A stretch of 64,000 nt of DNA from Leucogyrophana mollusca (GCA_021014945.1 MU266378.1:62001-126000); one strand, 5' to 3'; counted from the first letter of the stretch, positions 44,714 to 56,615 are shown. Translations and numbers: made by a program. Notes: a model not told the origin generated them from the sequence alone.

Positions 44714-45293
44714 TCTTGAAGTCGACGAGGTCGGTGAGTAGAATTCGCAGTATGATTTCGGTATGGCCGGCAACTCCCCGAAACCTTGATCTGGAACTGT
44801 TATAGTTTTGCAGCCACACCTTTGTCTTTGCATGCACGTGATCCAGTGGCGCGTCTGTTCGAAGCTGAAGACATACTGAATGACTATTTTTCATCAATGA
44901 CGACACGGTACCATTTTTTTCATAAGCAGGAATAACTCTGCATAATATTATGCATTCTGTAACCGTCTCTCCTCATTCCACAAGCCTCGTATCGCCAACG
45001 ACCCCATAAAAATGCGGCCCACAAATGGTTATGACCTTTCTGTGATCATCTTCACCCTACCCACGAGAGATAAGTTCGTTCAACCGCCTCGACCATCCCA
45101 AGCCACACCCTAGTATTATTCTCATGCTTTGTCGCTTGTCTTGTGCACCTCGTCCTTATCGCTGATAAATTTGGCATTCTCCCATGATCTGGGTCGGGCC
45201 GATGTCGACAGCTGCTCCTGAGAGGCACTACAAGTACATTCGTGGTCGCAGCTAGTGCGCGGCGCAGCAGTACGTGCACTTTTTACACCAACC
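44714..45293. promoter_or_regulatory. Shared upstream region of RPS23 (-) and hydrolase copy 1 (+)
   Basis: 580 bp between divergent starts. It has 'CCCATAAAAATGCGG' around 45003-45017 and CT/AC-rich sequence before 45294. Only position supports the call. Confidence 0.35.
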
Positions 45294-46970
45294 ATGTCCC
45301 AAACCACAGAGATTCAGTATTACCATCATGGCCGCTTCCGTGTATCTGGTGGTGTGCTACCAGACGCCATAACTGCCTACTGCACATATGGTGACCCCAA
45401 AAACCCATGCATTGTCTTTCCCACATGCTATGGAGGCAAGCTTGACAGTGAGTTAACACTTCATTGCCATATATCTTACAGAAATGATGGAGACCGGCAC
45501 GAGATAACGGATTACTAGGTCAGACTTACTTAGTCGGCGAGGATAAGGTTCGGCAGTTAGCAATGTCTTGCTTATTTAACAATTAACTCGACTCCGGAAG
45601 GTCCTCGACCCCAGGAAGTACTACGTGGTGACGTTCGCGCTGTTCTCGAACGGAGAGGTGAGCTGGATAACGTCGTGTCTTCCTAGGATAGCATTGATCA
45701 CGATGGGACATCATAGTCCTCATCACCTTCCAATACGGTAAGCGCGACAGGTCTTCCGCAGCCACTCGACACTCAGGCATATGAATACAGCCTGCACCTT
45801 ACAATGGGCCGTACTTCCCCGCGGTGTCTTATGAGGATAACATGTGTGTAGTGAGATTATCCTCGGCCACAGTGCTCTACTAACGTCCAGAGAAAGCCGT
45901 GCCCAATACACGGTTCTCACTGAGAAACTTGGGATCAAGAAGGTCTTCTGTGCCATTGGATTCTCCATGGGTGGCCAACAGGTTTGTGGATATCGACAAC
46001 AATCTGCACGGAAAGTTAACCCCGTTTGAAGGCATACTACTGGCCCGTCATGTACCCCGACTATGTTGAAAGGTGGGTGCCCTGTGGTCTATTTTATAGT
46101 ACACTCCTTAATGAGATCCATATAGATATATTCCAGTCTGCGGGTCCGCCCGTACAAGTCCTCACAACAAATGGTATGTTGTCGAAATAATGCCATCAAT
46201 CAGTACGGCTAATACATTTATAGCTTCCTCGAGGGCCCGAAGGCTGCGCTGAAGGCATCGAAAGATTTTCAAGATGGGCACTATACAACAACTCCTCAGC
46301 ACGGTATTAGGGCGTTCGGTCGCGCTTATAGTGCCTGGGCGTACAGTCAAACTGTAAGCAACACCTCTCTCGCAAGATATGTATCTGACCATTACGTGCA
46401 GTGGTTCCGCGAGAAGCAGTACCTGTATTACGGGATGTGAGTGAACACATTGCTGAGTTTGCCTAGGGTTGACCAAAGCAAATGATTTTACCAGATACTC
46501 TGACCTTAACGACTTCCTGAGAGAGGACTGGGAGGCGGGGTTCCTCAACGGTTGGGACGCTAACGACCTCCTCACCCTTCTTCATACATGGCAAGTAGCC
46601 GATGTATCACTCATTCGCGACGGCGGCGACTTCGCAAAGTGTTTGGGGGCAATCAAAGCCAGGGGTCTTATCATGCCTTGCAAGACTGACTTATATTTCA
46701 CCGTATGAGGATTCTTCGTAACACCTGAGGCAACTGCATTACTGAAATGCATTGATTTCAGCCGGAAGACAGTGAGGTGGAAATGACGCATCTGACCAAC
46801 GCCAGGTTGGTTGTCATCGACTCCATCTGGGGGCACATGGGCAAGTCATACACATCTTATTTCTCTCCGCTTGTTGTTATCTGAGTGCTGGAACAGCTGG
46901 CGGTGGTTCAAACATTGAAGACGATAAATTCCTCCAAGCCGAGGTCAAGAAGTTTTTAGAGGAACCTTGA
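45294..46970 (+). CDS. Homoserine O-acetyltransferase-like alpha/beta hydrolase, copy 1
   Basis: Member of the MetX-like alpha/beta-hydrolase family; about 340 residues, shorter than true Met2/MetX enzymes, so acetyl transfer to homoserine is not assured. Conserved entry 'QYYHHGRFRVSGGVLPDA', oxyanion region 'CIVFPTCYGGKL', nucleophile elbow 'GFSMGGQQ', acid 'MPCKTDLYF' and histidine 'IWGHMAGGG' are all present. It looks frame-broken at first near 45660-45800, but a 21-nt microexon (45717-45737, encoding SSSPSNT) restores the frame between 'FSNGE' and 'PAPYNGPYFP'. The last intron uses a GC donor (G|GCAAGT, near 46839). One intron, after 'DYVER', is missing in copies 2 and 3. Opposite in orientation to the other copies. 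No targeting signal seen. Confidence 0.85.
45717..45737 (+). other. 21-nt microexon in hydrolase copy 1
   Basis: Encodes SSSPSNT, flanked by a TAG acceptor and a GTAAGC donor. The same seven residues are encoded by separate 21-nt exons in the two paralogues (51448-51468 and 53654-53674, minus strand). Confidence 0.8.
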
Positions 46971-47148
46971 ATTTTTGAAGGAACTTTGAATGCACTCGGG
47001 CACTCCCAAATCCCAGTCCTCATCCGAATCACGTGGGGTTCATTCCCGGAGAAGAGAGTTAGGAGTGCCTGTCCTACAGTGCAGTGGTAGTTCTACAATA
47101 AATATTCTCGAGATTGCACCGCCCATGTACAACCAGATATCAAGATCT

Positions 47149-50033
47149 CTAGTCAACCCGAATGGCACTGTAGAGTCTGCGGACTGCCCAGTACGAAGCA
47201 AGGAACCCAATGGTACCTGTGATGGACGGGATTCAGCTACAGAAAGAAAACTTGTTCAAGGACCAGACTTACCCGTGACTAGGAAATCCATCAAAACAAG
47301 AAGGAAGAGGTATCCAAGGTATAGAGCGACGCTTGACAGAGAATCTAGTGACAGGCGAGACGCCCAGTAGAACAAGCCATAGGCCAGGACCCATATCGCA
47401 CTACCGCCACCGGTCAAGAATGCGCGCCAGTGCCATCTGCAAGTCGCACAATAAACAAGGGGACCGCTGTCCATAGAAGCGGATCACGAACCTGTACTCC
47501 TCTGCACAGAGGTTGAAGTACGTGAATAGTATTGTCACGGTCCCGGTCGTCAGCGAGACAACCCCCGCAGTTAGGGCCAAGAAACCAAAGGCGTAGTATG
47601 CGCGAGATGCGAAGAGACTGGACATGACGAAGTAGAGCTCGACGAACGCCGCACCTGTTGTCGATAAGACGAGTGTTGCGGAAACAAAGTTTCAAGTAGC
47701 CTTACCGAAAGGAAGTATACCAGCAAGTAACATAGTCGCCTAAAGAACATCAGAATATGCTCGTAAGTGCATTTGTTGTCGGTAAACGTACCCAAGGTCG
47801 GAGATATTTTGGTGCGGGTGGAATTTGTCTTGGAATCTGGTTCACTCTGACAGGATGCGAAACGCCCTGCACTACTTTATCAGTACAAGAAAAAACTCAA
47901 CGGAGTACCGACTTACCCCTTGCCTCGAGCCAACATATGATCCAACGGCAGACAAGGGTGCAGATATGCCGAACCATAGAACGACTATAAGGAGCATCGT
48001 AGCTGGAAGAGGAGCAACAAAGTAAACTCCGGTACAAATATCCTGCGTGCGGGGGACGTACAGAATGGAACAGCGCCTGAGGATCCCGCAACGAGCAGGA
48101 AGAAGTTCAGCAAGAAAATGACAATGAATACCAAGCTGCGTGAATGAGTCGTGAGCTGGAGTTTTCGTTGCTAGACAGCGAAGCACTCACGTCGGTAGAA
48201 CTGTGGCTGTTACAAACGCGTTCTTTCGGCGGTCGACTCCACCCAAAGATGCATATATCCTACTCGAATAATAACCCCCGATGCTAGAAAACTCCGTTTT
48301 AGATAACGCCAGCCAGGGCCTGTATAAAAAGCCTACCCTCCAAAGAGCGTCCAGCACACCATCATAACCGTGGCGAGGGAACCACGATTGGACGGAGAAA
48401 GGAAGCCTAGCAGTGCAAACACTACACGGAGAAAGCGTCAGGGAATAGTAATGGGAGGAGAGAGGTTATGGTACCCAATGTTACTCCGACCATTGCACAA
48501 AGCTGGGCACCATTGCCAGTCATCACAGCCAATAGCATAGGGTAACGTGGCATACGGAACACTTCTCCGTGTACAAGCTTCCATCCCCAATCTTCTTGGA
48601 CATCTTCCTGCATTTGCAGTGCGAACATTGTCGTCATGTTAGGAGAAATACTGGAGAAGCACTCACACTCAGGTCAATGGCATTGTATCGCGATATCTGC
48701 AGGGATAAGGGTGAGTGTAAGTGCTAGTGGTATTTCGCAAGGGAAGTTGCGCACATCTCTGGACACATTACGAAGAAGGATCATGGACACCATGACACAT
48801 AGGAAAAGAACGATCACGAGAGAGTTAATCAAACTGAACCAGTGTATCCGGGGATCGAATATATGGAGGTAGTTGTCCCAGCGGGTGGCCTAGAAGCAGC
48901 TATAAAGAAGTCAATCTGTAGGAGAAAGCCTTGCTCACCCAAGGAGTGTCTGATTCCTGTAATATGCCTGCATAAGGCCGTGACAGATAGCACAAAACTC
49001 GGCCACTCACATTCCAAGTTACTCTGTAAGTATATCGAATGGTGGTATTATAGGATTCAGACAGAATCTGGGGTCGCACATCGCCTTCACAATTAGGTGT
49101 TGCCGTGTCCTCGTGGGAATCTCCTCGACTGGAGGAAATGTCAATAGCGGTGACTGGCACAACTTATGTAAGACGAAGTACCTGGTTGGCCACACAAGAA
49201 CACCAACAATGCGGTAATTGCCAGGCGAAGGTTGGTGATACCTATGGATATGTTCGACGATAACGACGTGATCATAATGATGGGATTACTGACCTTAAGA
49301 CGATCTCATAGTGGTTGTACAAATACGGATGCTCCTGGTCGTCGTCGTTTCCAAGGTTAAAGCCCATGTCAAAGAATAGGTCCCCAGTTTTAAGGTCTAT
49401 CTTGGACTCCGCGGCAGGGAGGCCGTCAACGAGCCAGTTGAGAGCATAATCTTCTCGAATGCGGTCATTGATGAATTTGGCATCTTCGGGCGGAATATCT
49501 GGCTCAACGCAGAGTGTTTTGCATGTGCCGTTATCTTGCAACATTTTTATCTAGCCAACAGTTAGACGAGAACAGTGGTGTGCAAATATATGCGAAGGCA
49601 CAGACATCGTATGGGGAATTGAATATGCGGTCCCCAAACAATATGGATCCCAGAGATTCTGGCTGACTTTGAGGGCCATTTTGAGGTCGGCAAAAATGGA
49701 ATTGTGGATTGTAATAGTCGTCTAGATGGGGAGATGTGTATCATGATGACCTCCGCGAACCGAAGCACGAGACTCACAATTTATGAGGGATTTCTAGACG
49801 GTGTAGGCGACAGTGTTAGCACCACAAAGAGCTCAAAATATGGAGAAACGACAAACCAGTTTGGGTTCATTCTTGCCCGATAACATGGGGGTTAGCGCAT
49901 TGACAAAGAGGTTGACCGGCTCTCCCTGCTCATAGCTATGGGGTGCGGCACCAGGAAGGTAGAATGCGTCGACACTGTTCAACGACAGTAGAGCCACCAG
50001 TGCACTACATATGTAACTGTTTGGGCGTCTCAT
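47149..50033 (-). CDS. Transmembrane 9 superfamily protein (EMP70/nonaspanin)
   Basis: Endomembrane (Golgi/endosome) nine-span protein of the TM9SF family. It begins at the ATG 50031-50033 with a signal peptide ('YICSALVALLSLNSVDA') followed by the family hallmark 'FYLPGAAPHSYEQGEPVNLF'. The lumenal domain includes 'CKTLC' and 'RIREDYALNWLVDGLPAAES'. The C-terminal membrane block is seen in 'LTGGGSAIWVLAYGLFYW' and 'VALYLGYLFLLVLMDFLVTG', and the last exon gives 'TIGFLASYWAVRRLYSAIRVD' across the splice. It ends R-V-D, close to the K-x-D/E tail used for COPI binding in this family. More than ten introns. It separates hydrolase copy 1 from copies 2 and 3. Confidence 0.9.
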
Positions 50034-50315
50034 CGCGGTGAAAACAGAGGCGCAAGCTCAGCGCTGCTCCCGGTTGCGTCCAAGATTGTATCGAGTAAGT
50101 GGAGGCAAACGTGGTCGTGTAACCCGATTGAAGGCGCCCAAGCACAAGCAGTATCGGCGCACGCCACGTGGCTCCCCTTTATTGCCTCCTTCAAGCTGGA
50201 AAACCCAACAGTTGGCTCAAGTATCAAAGTTCAGACACAAAAAATGGGCATCTTCGTGGCCCCGGCTAGTTTTACACTTTTTCTACATATACATTCGCTA
50301 ATTACACTACTCCTT

Positions 50316-51875
50316 TCAAGCATCCAAAAATTGGCGAATATTATTTGAGATGAACTCAACGTCGGGAGGATTTGCCCCTCCACCTGCGACATGGCCCCAC
50401 ACGGTCGGAATGACGTGCAGTTTGGCATCTTTGAGGAGTGAGACCTCGATCTCACTGTCTTCGGGCTGCATAAAAAGTAAGCCTTTGTAAATACACCTTG
50501 ATAATCATAAAATGCAACGAACCGGGAAATAGAGGTCTGTTTTCGAAGGCATGATGAGGGCTTTCGCCTTGATGCTACTTAGGGCTTTCTCGTAATTTCC
50601 TTCATCGCGAACCTTCGAGATATCTCCATTCTGCCATGTGTTAAGAAGGGCGACCATATCGTTAGCGTCCCAGTACTGGAGGTATCGACCTTCCCATCTT
50701 TCCCTGATGAAGGCGTTCAAGTCCGGATACCTGCGAGGCAAGCAATGTCAATACTCGACCGGCTGCTGAGCCGGTCCGACTCACTCTCCGTCCATCAAGT
50801 ATTTATGTTCTCTGAACCACTGGTGTCAAAAACGTGTGAGTTGCTTACCAGCGGGGGGTCCTATTAACGTCTCACTGTCTGTCCGTAAGCCCAAGCGCAG
50901 TACACTCGTCCGAAAGCACGGATGCCGTGCTGCGGAATGGTCTTGTAGTGTCCATCCTCGAAATCTTTGGATGCTAGCATAGCAGACTTTGGGCCTTCCA
51001 GGAAACTATGGCGAAAAAGCTTAGTGCGCGCTAAGGTTTAAGGAAAGATGACCATACCATCTATTGTGTGGGCTTGTCCTAGCGGAGGTACAGATTGCTA
51101 CAAATCTGTCGACAAAGTCGGGAAAGACGACTGGCCAATGATATGCCTGTGACACCCATCATTCAAACACTTAGCAAGCCGAGAGATGAAGTTTCTATGA
51201 CCTGTTGACCGCCCATAGAGAAACCGACGACACAAAAGACCTTCTTGACGCCCAGCAGCTTGGTCAGGACAGCGTGCTGTGCCCGACTGAGACTTAGTGA
51301 GCGCGAAGAAGATAGGCGTGAGCGGATCTCGCCTACATGTTGTCCTCGTAGGAAACGAATGGGAAGTATGCGCCGTTATACGGAGCTGGCTAAACGCATC
51401 CCGGGTGTCCCGAGTTCCATTGTGAACATTTCACCATTTGAACTTACTGTGTTAGAAGGGGACGATGACTGGAATCCTTTCAATGGGATGGGTCATAGGG
51501 AGCTGTGAACCTTACACACCTCTCCGTTGCAGAAGAGCGCAAACGTGACGATAAAGTATCTCCTTGGGTCTAAGACCTGACAAGACCTGTCAAGGCTGGG
51601 ATCGCCTCGAGCTCCCAGGTTGCTTACCTTGTTGTCGCCTACAAGATAGTCTTGACCTAGCTCGTCGCAGTCAGTGGAATTGACTTGATTAGAGATTCAG
51701 CAAGACAGTGATGCTTACTGCCCAGGGCTAACTTCGCCCCATAACAGGTGGGGAATACGATACATGGATTCTGTGGGTCACCATATGTCTGGTACGCGGT
51801 AACGGCGTCGGGAAGTATGCCTCCTGCTACTTTGAACCGCCCGTGGTGGTAAAACTTGATTTCAGGTGTCTGCAT
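50316..51875 (-). CDS. Homoserine O-acetyltransferase-like alpha/beta hydrolase, copy 2
   Basis: Paralogue of the gene at 45294-46970. Starts at the ATG 51873-51875 with 'MQTPEIKFYHHGRFKVAGG'; nucleophile elbow 'GFSMGGQQ', acid 'MPSKTDLYF' and histidine 'VWGHVAGGG' are present. It has the same SSSPSNT microexon (51448-51468). It lacks two introns found in copy 1: the one after 'VDR', so 'FPDFVDRFVAICTSARTSP' is continuous, and the last one in the His motif. The end is 'RQFLDA' with the stop at 50316-50318. A TATTAAA-like element lies at 51937-51943, about 62 bp upstream. All exons join in frame, so it looks functional; the substrate is unknown. Confidence 0.85.
51448..51468 (-). other. 21-nt microexon in hydrolase copy 2
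   Basis: Encodes SSSPSNT between a CAG acceptor and a GTAAGT donor, joining 'FCNGE' to 'PAPYNGAYFP'. Confidence 0.8.
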
Positions 51876-52483
51876 TGTATGGGAATGGACTCGAGATTGC
51901 TGGTGGCGATCCAAGGCTGGGGAATACGGTGGGGCCTTTAATAGCAGATCCACACTCTTGACGTCGAGCACATGGCACATTTCGGGCCGGAGGGGCGGCT
52001 TATTGGGAACAGATTCAGAAGGGCACTTCAGCGCTCTATTCTGAAGACGGGCATCATAGATATCGCTGTGTTCTATGGGTGAGTGCCAGGATCGTGAGAA
52101 TGGTCTCACTACCTTGATACACGCTTCGTTCAGTCTTCGGATAGGTTGACCTTCACTCAAAGATAACGCTCCACCCACATCAAGGGACACCTCAAGGCTC
52201 GCAGGTGCACTGGCACTAAGCGCCTAGATGTACATCACCAGGTAGCGCTTATGTGAGGTACTCCTAAGCATTAGACTGGCTTAGTGTCAGACTTCGAGGC
52301 CGAAGAAACGCTGAGCAACTTGCCTATTAACACAGATGGAGGGCTGAGTCCACAATCAATCGAAATATGCACTTTGTTGGCGCATTTAGATGAACGTGTA
52401 TGCTCTTCTCTAGTATTTAAAAAAGCGATCAGACAATTCATAGCCTACGAAGGCTCGGTTTCATCTATAGTAGTAATTGTCCG
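51876..52483. other. Intergenic between hydrolase copies 2 and 3
   Basis: 608 bp: promoter of copy 2 and 3' flank of copy 3, both minus strand. The frame running upstream of copy 2's ATG (to 52190) has no alternative conserved N-terminus and is not used. Nothing else seen. Confidence 0.5.
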
Positions 52484-54089
52484 TCATTGTAAAAAGTTCT
52501 TGATTTGCGTGGACACGAAATCGAGGTCCGTGGGGGCACCATTACCAACTGTGCCCTTTTGAGAAGTTGCTCCAGTTAAAAAAGATATGCCTTTGACTCA
52601 CCATTATGGCCCCAAGTAGTGTCGATGAGGACAAGCTTCGCATTCTGCAGATAAGTCATCTCTACCTCGCTGTCCTCGGGCTGTGCGGGCGCGTCAGCAC
52701 ACTTACTACAGAACAAGATGAGAACTGACAGGAAACATGAGGTCTGTGTTTGATGGCATGAGGAGAGTCTGCGCTTTAATGCTTCGCAGCGCTTTCTCAT
52801 AGTCACCACCGTCGCGCACTTGGGAGATATCGCCAGTTTGCCACGTTTTCAGCAGAGCAATCATGTCGTTGGCGTCCCAGTTCTCAAGCCAGCCTGCTTC
52901 TCCGTGGCCACGGATGAAAGTATGGAGGTCATCGTAGCTAGAAGGGATTGTTTCAATACCCAAATAACAGATATGTGGAAGGGCCATTCACTCTCCGTCG
53001 AACAGGTAGCTATGCTCCCTGAACCACTTCAATTGAATGACGTATTAGCGTACAGAAAAGAAACTAAGCATTGGTCTCACAGTTTGGCCGAATACCCAGG
53101 GGATTATCACTCGTCCAAAAGCTCGCATGCCGTGTTGAGGCTTTGAGGTATAGTGTCCTCCGTCAAAATCTTTGGAAGCCAGCATGGCACTCTTTGGGCC
53201 TTCAAGAAGGCTAAAGATAAACATATCAGCGTAACAAAGGTTCCGTGAGGAGTGTCGTACTAACCATTGGTTATGCGGGCTGGTTCGAGCTGACGAGACG
53301 ATCACTGCGATCTTCTCGACGAAGTCGGGGAATACTACAGCCCAGTGATACGCCTTGAGGAGAGGTCGTATTGACATTCATACCTCATGCCATAAAATAC
53401 CACTTACTTGTTGGCCGCCCATCGAAAATCCAACGACGCTGTACACTTTCGACACTCCTAGCTCTTTCGTCAGCACGGCATATTGTGCGCGACTAGGAGG
53501 TTGCATGAGGGTGCTATCCAAGCGGGAAAGATGTTATCCGTACATGTTATCCGTGTAGGAGACATAAGGGAAATACGGCCCATTGTATGGTACAGGCTGC
53601 CAAAACCAAATATCAATAATATGATACACGTAGGGGGCAGCAAACTTCAATACCGTATTGGAAGGCGAGGAAGACTAAACAAATACAATCAGAACAACTT
53701 CAGTCAAGCATCCTGCACAGTTATATGCTTACCTCTCCATTGCAGAATAGCGCAAATGTAACTATGAAGTATTTCTCTGGGTCCAGGACCTAGAATGTGG
53801 GCCAATCTCAACACGTGAGCGTCATGATCCGTGTATTTGACACACTTTCCCCGTCCCCACGAGGTTGGTTTGACCTGTGAGACATAGATTTGAACTCGCG
53901 TGTCAAGTGACAACTGGCGATAAACTCACCTCCCAGACCTAATTTACCCCCATACGCGGTCGGATATACGATGCACGGGTTCTTGGGATCACCGAACGTC
54001 TCATAGGCAGTGACGGCGTCAGGAAGGACCCCACCTGCCACTTTGAATCTGCCATGATGGTAATACTTGATTCCAGCCTGCGAGGACAT
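52484..54089 (-). CDS. Homoserine O-acetyltransferase-like alpha/beta hydrolase, copy 3
   Basis: Third paralogue, same strand as copy 2. Starts at the ATG 54087-54089 with 'MSSQAGIKYYHHGRFKV'; contains 'GFSMGGQQ', 'MPSNTDLMF' and 'TWGHNVGNG'. Like copy 2 it has no intron in 'FPDFVEKIAVIVSSARTSP', so these two are the closer pair, yet like copy 1 it keeps the last intron (GT donor here). The SSSPSNT microexon is at 53654-53674. In the acid motif Lys is replaced by Asn and Tyr by Met compared with copies 1 and 2. It ends 'QIKNFLQ' with the stop at 52484-52486. A TATATAA box lies about 50 bp upstream. Frame intact. Confidence 0.85.
53654..53674 (-). other. 21-nt microexon in hydrolase copy 3
   Basis: Encodes SSSPSNT between a TAG acceptor and a GTATTG donor, joining 'FCNGE' to 'PVPYNGPYFP'. 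Confidence 0.75.
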
Positions 54090-54139
54090 TGGGAAAGGTC
54101 ACAGTTAGCAACACCAACTCCCAGGTTTCACCGTCCTCG

Positions 54140-54146
54140 TTATATA
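54140..54146 (-). promoter_or_regulatory. Probable TATA box of hydrolase copy 3
   Basis: TATATAA on the minus strand, 51-57 bp upstream of the ATG of copy 3. Position and sequence fit a core promoter element with a short leader. Confidence 0.45.
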
Positions 54147-55751
54147 CGCCCGCATGATCCATATTCGCGGGACGGGCCGGCGGAGCATTGCGCAAGAGTG
54201 CGAGCGCTCAGAATCCCTCCCCCCCCCTGGCACGGATGAACCTGAGATGCGGGACGTGAGAATGCTCCTGACAAGTGTCGACAGAATCATTGATACGGGT
54301 GTAGCTTCTTTTAACAGCCATGAATAGACACTGATAGGCGAGCGAAGGCTGGGGAAATCATTGATGAAGCACGCAGCCACCAGGTGTGCGGACCCGGCTG
54401 TATAGGTATCAGCGACGAATTATATCAGACGGGGATCAGGGCGACCAGATTCATGTAGTATGCCGGTACTGTGAGGCAAAGGGCTACCAGAGTGCAGAGG
54501 AGAGGGAGCCTAACAATCGGTGGAACACAGTGCGCCTCTCGCCTAAACCATTTAATCCGAAGGGTCTGGTCTGTGGGCGCGCGAGTGTCTGTGGAAGCCA
54601 AGTAGGAAAAGGCAGCGGGTCGCAGGGAACTCGTGGGGGACGTCTGCAACATAGACATGGTTCACTGAACAAACACGCCAATGCTGCGATGGGTGGCCCG
54701 AACTGGAACAGCTTGGTGCGAAGTTGGGTGAAACACGACAGAAAATGCGATGAGTCGTAAAATCGCGAACAAAGGCGGAATCCACGCCAGCCACGCATGA
54801 TCGGGATTCAAGGGAGGAAAAAAAAAGCCACCGCGTATTTTTCACTGAATGGTTGGTGGTCGCGAAGGGGAAGAACCGAGCTGGAATTGGCGAATTCGGG
54901 GAAGACTACCCCAATGCAGACGGACGTATTCTAACCGCAAACAAATCCTGACAAATTCAGCAACATTCCTGGGCCTCATCCCTTTCCTTCACAAACATCC
55001 AATGATTGCTGGAGACGTGACCTGCGACGAAGTCCGTGCCGTCGATACGACCGGGTAGCCCGGAAGCGAACGATCTAGGACACCACGGCAGGAGGTTTCA
55101 GGCCCAGTTTCCCTGGTTCCTTACCACCTGGCTCTCGCTCAGCTATCGATTTCCGAGCGGGTTTCTGCTCGTATATAAATACGATCACAGGGGACGTCAT
55201 TTTCACCCCTCAGGCCAAGTGACAATGCCTCGCAGTGGTCTGAACCCAGACGAAACTGACCGGTGAAAAATGCCACAGGCCTTTTCAACAAGAGGCACCA
55301 GCGCGACCTTGCGTTGCGTGGTTTATTCCTCCCCACTATTACGCACGCTTCCTTCCGATGTCGCTGAAGTCACTTCACTTGGGACCCACTGGAGTCGTTC
55401 AAGAAGCTTGGCCTGGGATTCACGTGTAGATCGGTGTGTCGTTGCGATGGTGAGTGCCTCGTGTCCCTTCAATCTGTTCATGTCCCGAAAGGTGCTACTG
55501 TTTGCGTTGTGTTGCTTCACACTCCTGTGGGGTGGCAAACCGCAATGACCGCTGAGGGGCCAATCTTGCGGCGGCTCGTGTGACCAACCTCCCACAACGC
55601 CCCCGCCCATCGTCTTGGTGGGCTTGAAGTGTACCCACTGAGCTGCCTTCCTGCATACACATGGCGGAAACCTGCCTGTCTGACCTCCACCTCCACCTCT
55701 GATGACGGCGGCGTGATGTGACCTTCCCTTTTGGTCACGTCAGTCACGTGA

Positions 55752-56615
55752 TTACTGGTGACCGGGAGTCGCGCCCTTGTTGCAGGAAGGTGCGGGGTGC
55801 GGGTGGCAGATTTCCCGTGAGCGGGTACGGGAAGTTGGCGATATGTTTGTAGAAGCTGGCGATATGCTCGTGGAGGTTGGCGATATGTTCGTGGAGGTTG
55901 GTGATATGTTCGTGGAGGTCGGCGATACGTACATGACAGCGCGGAATGCTAGGAGGGTAGCGTGTGTCGCGAGCCCTTGGGTAAATGGTGCGAAGCTTGC
56001 TTGTGCAAGCGTATTGCGCACTTGGCACCTGCAGCGGGGGCGCTCGCGGCGTCGGGTCGGGGGCACGGGGCTTCGGTCGAGGGCCGGGTCTGGTCCTGGT
56101 GTCACTGGTGGCTCTTCGCGACAGGTGTATTGTTGTACTGCCATTGTTTGGTTCAGTGCTTGAGGCTGGGAGGAAACGAGGGGTCTTGCGTCTGGCACCA
56201 CGGCTGACTTCGATAAGAGCCAAGTACGGACCGAGAACAGAGAAAGAAAGTCTTTCTCTTGTTCGGACCAGGCTTGTTCACCGTGTGTTCCTTTGTTGGT
56301 TCCCCGTGGACAAGTACAACTCGAGCAATGAGCTGCGACCGAGCGGCTTTGCTCTGAGTGGACGAAGATGCCGACTGGGTGCTTTGTGTTATCGCATATT
56401 CTTCCAGGGCGAGTAGTCGGCGTCTGGGTGGTCAATGTGCTATTTCCCCGGTCTTCTAGAGTGATTGTGCGGGCGGCCGTCGACCGGATTGATGGTGGGG
56501 GCACCCTGGCATCTTGATTTGCTTCCTTGCGACTGTTCTGCTTTGCGGGTATTCGAGGGTCTCCGTCGGAGCTCATCGGCGAACCAGGGACAAGGATTGA
56601 GTTTCCCTCCGGCAC
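55752..56615 (-). CDS. Doubtful long ORF across the minisatellite (287 codons)
   Basis: The longest frame of the gene-poor region, starting 'MPEGNSILVPGSPMSSDGD', Pro/Ser/Arg/Thr-rich, with the minisatellite read as repeats of 'SPTSTNI'. No domain, signal peptide or membrane span. Two further frames are also open through the same repeat (minus-strand 'NLHEHIA' and plus-strand 'VEVGDMF' units), which is expected from a 21-bp repeat lacking stops in GC-rich DNA. This weakens the coding case. Confidence 0.2.
   Translation of the reverse strand: MPEGNSILVPGSPMSSDGDPRIPAKQNSRKEANQDARVPPPSIRSTAARTITLEDRGNSTLTTQTPTTRPGRICDNTKHPVGIFVHSEQSRSVAAHCSSCTCPRGTNKGTHGEQAWSEQEKDFLSLFSVRTWLLSKSAVVPDARPLVSSQPQALNQTMAVQQYTCREEPPVTPGPDPALDRSPVPPTRRRERPRCRCQVRNTLAQASFAPFTQGLATHATLLAFRAVMYVSPTSTNISPTSTNISPTSTSISPASTNISPTSRTRSREICHPHPAPSCNKGATPGHQ
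55834..55938 (+). repeat. 21-bp minisatellite, five units
   Basis: Five tandem copies of a 21-bp unit of the form GTTGGCGATATGTTCGTGGA+G at 55834, 55855, 55876, 55897 and 55918. Units 2 to 4 are nearly identical; units 1 and 5 have diverged. The unit length is a multiple of three, so all frames without a stop stay open. Confidence 0.9.

Noticed and set aside
45640..45830. Apparent frameshift making hydrolase copy 1 a pseudogene
   Set aside because: A 21-nt microexon, also present in both paralogues, restores the frame.
51876..52190. N-terminal extension of hydrolase copy 2
   Set aside because: The frame is open upstream, but paralogues start at the same ATG as 51875, and the extension lacks conserved sequence.
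55777..56163. 128-codon plus-strand frame with VEVGDMF repeats
   Set aside because: Created by the 21-bp minisatellite, which leaves several frames open at once; no domain.
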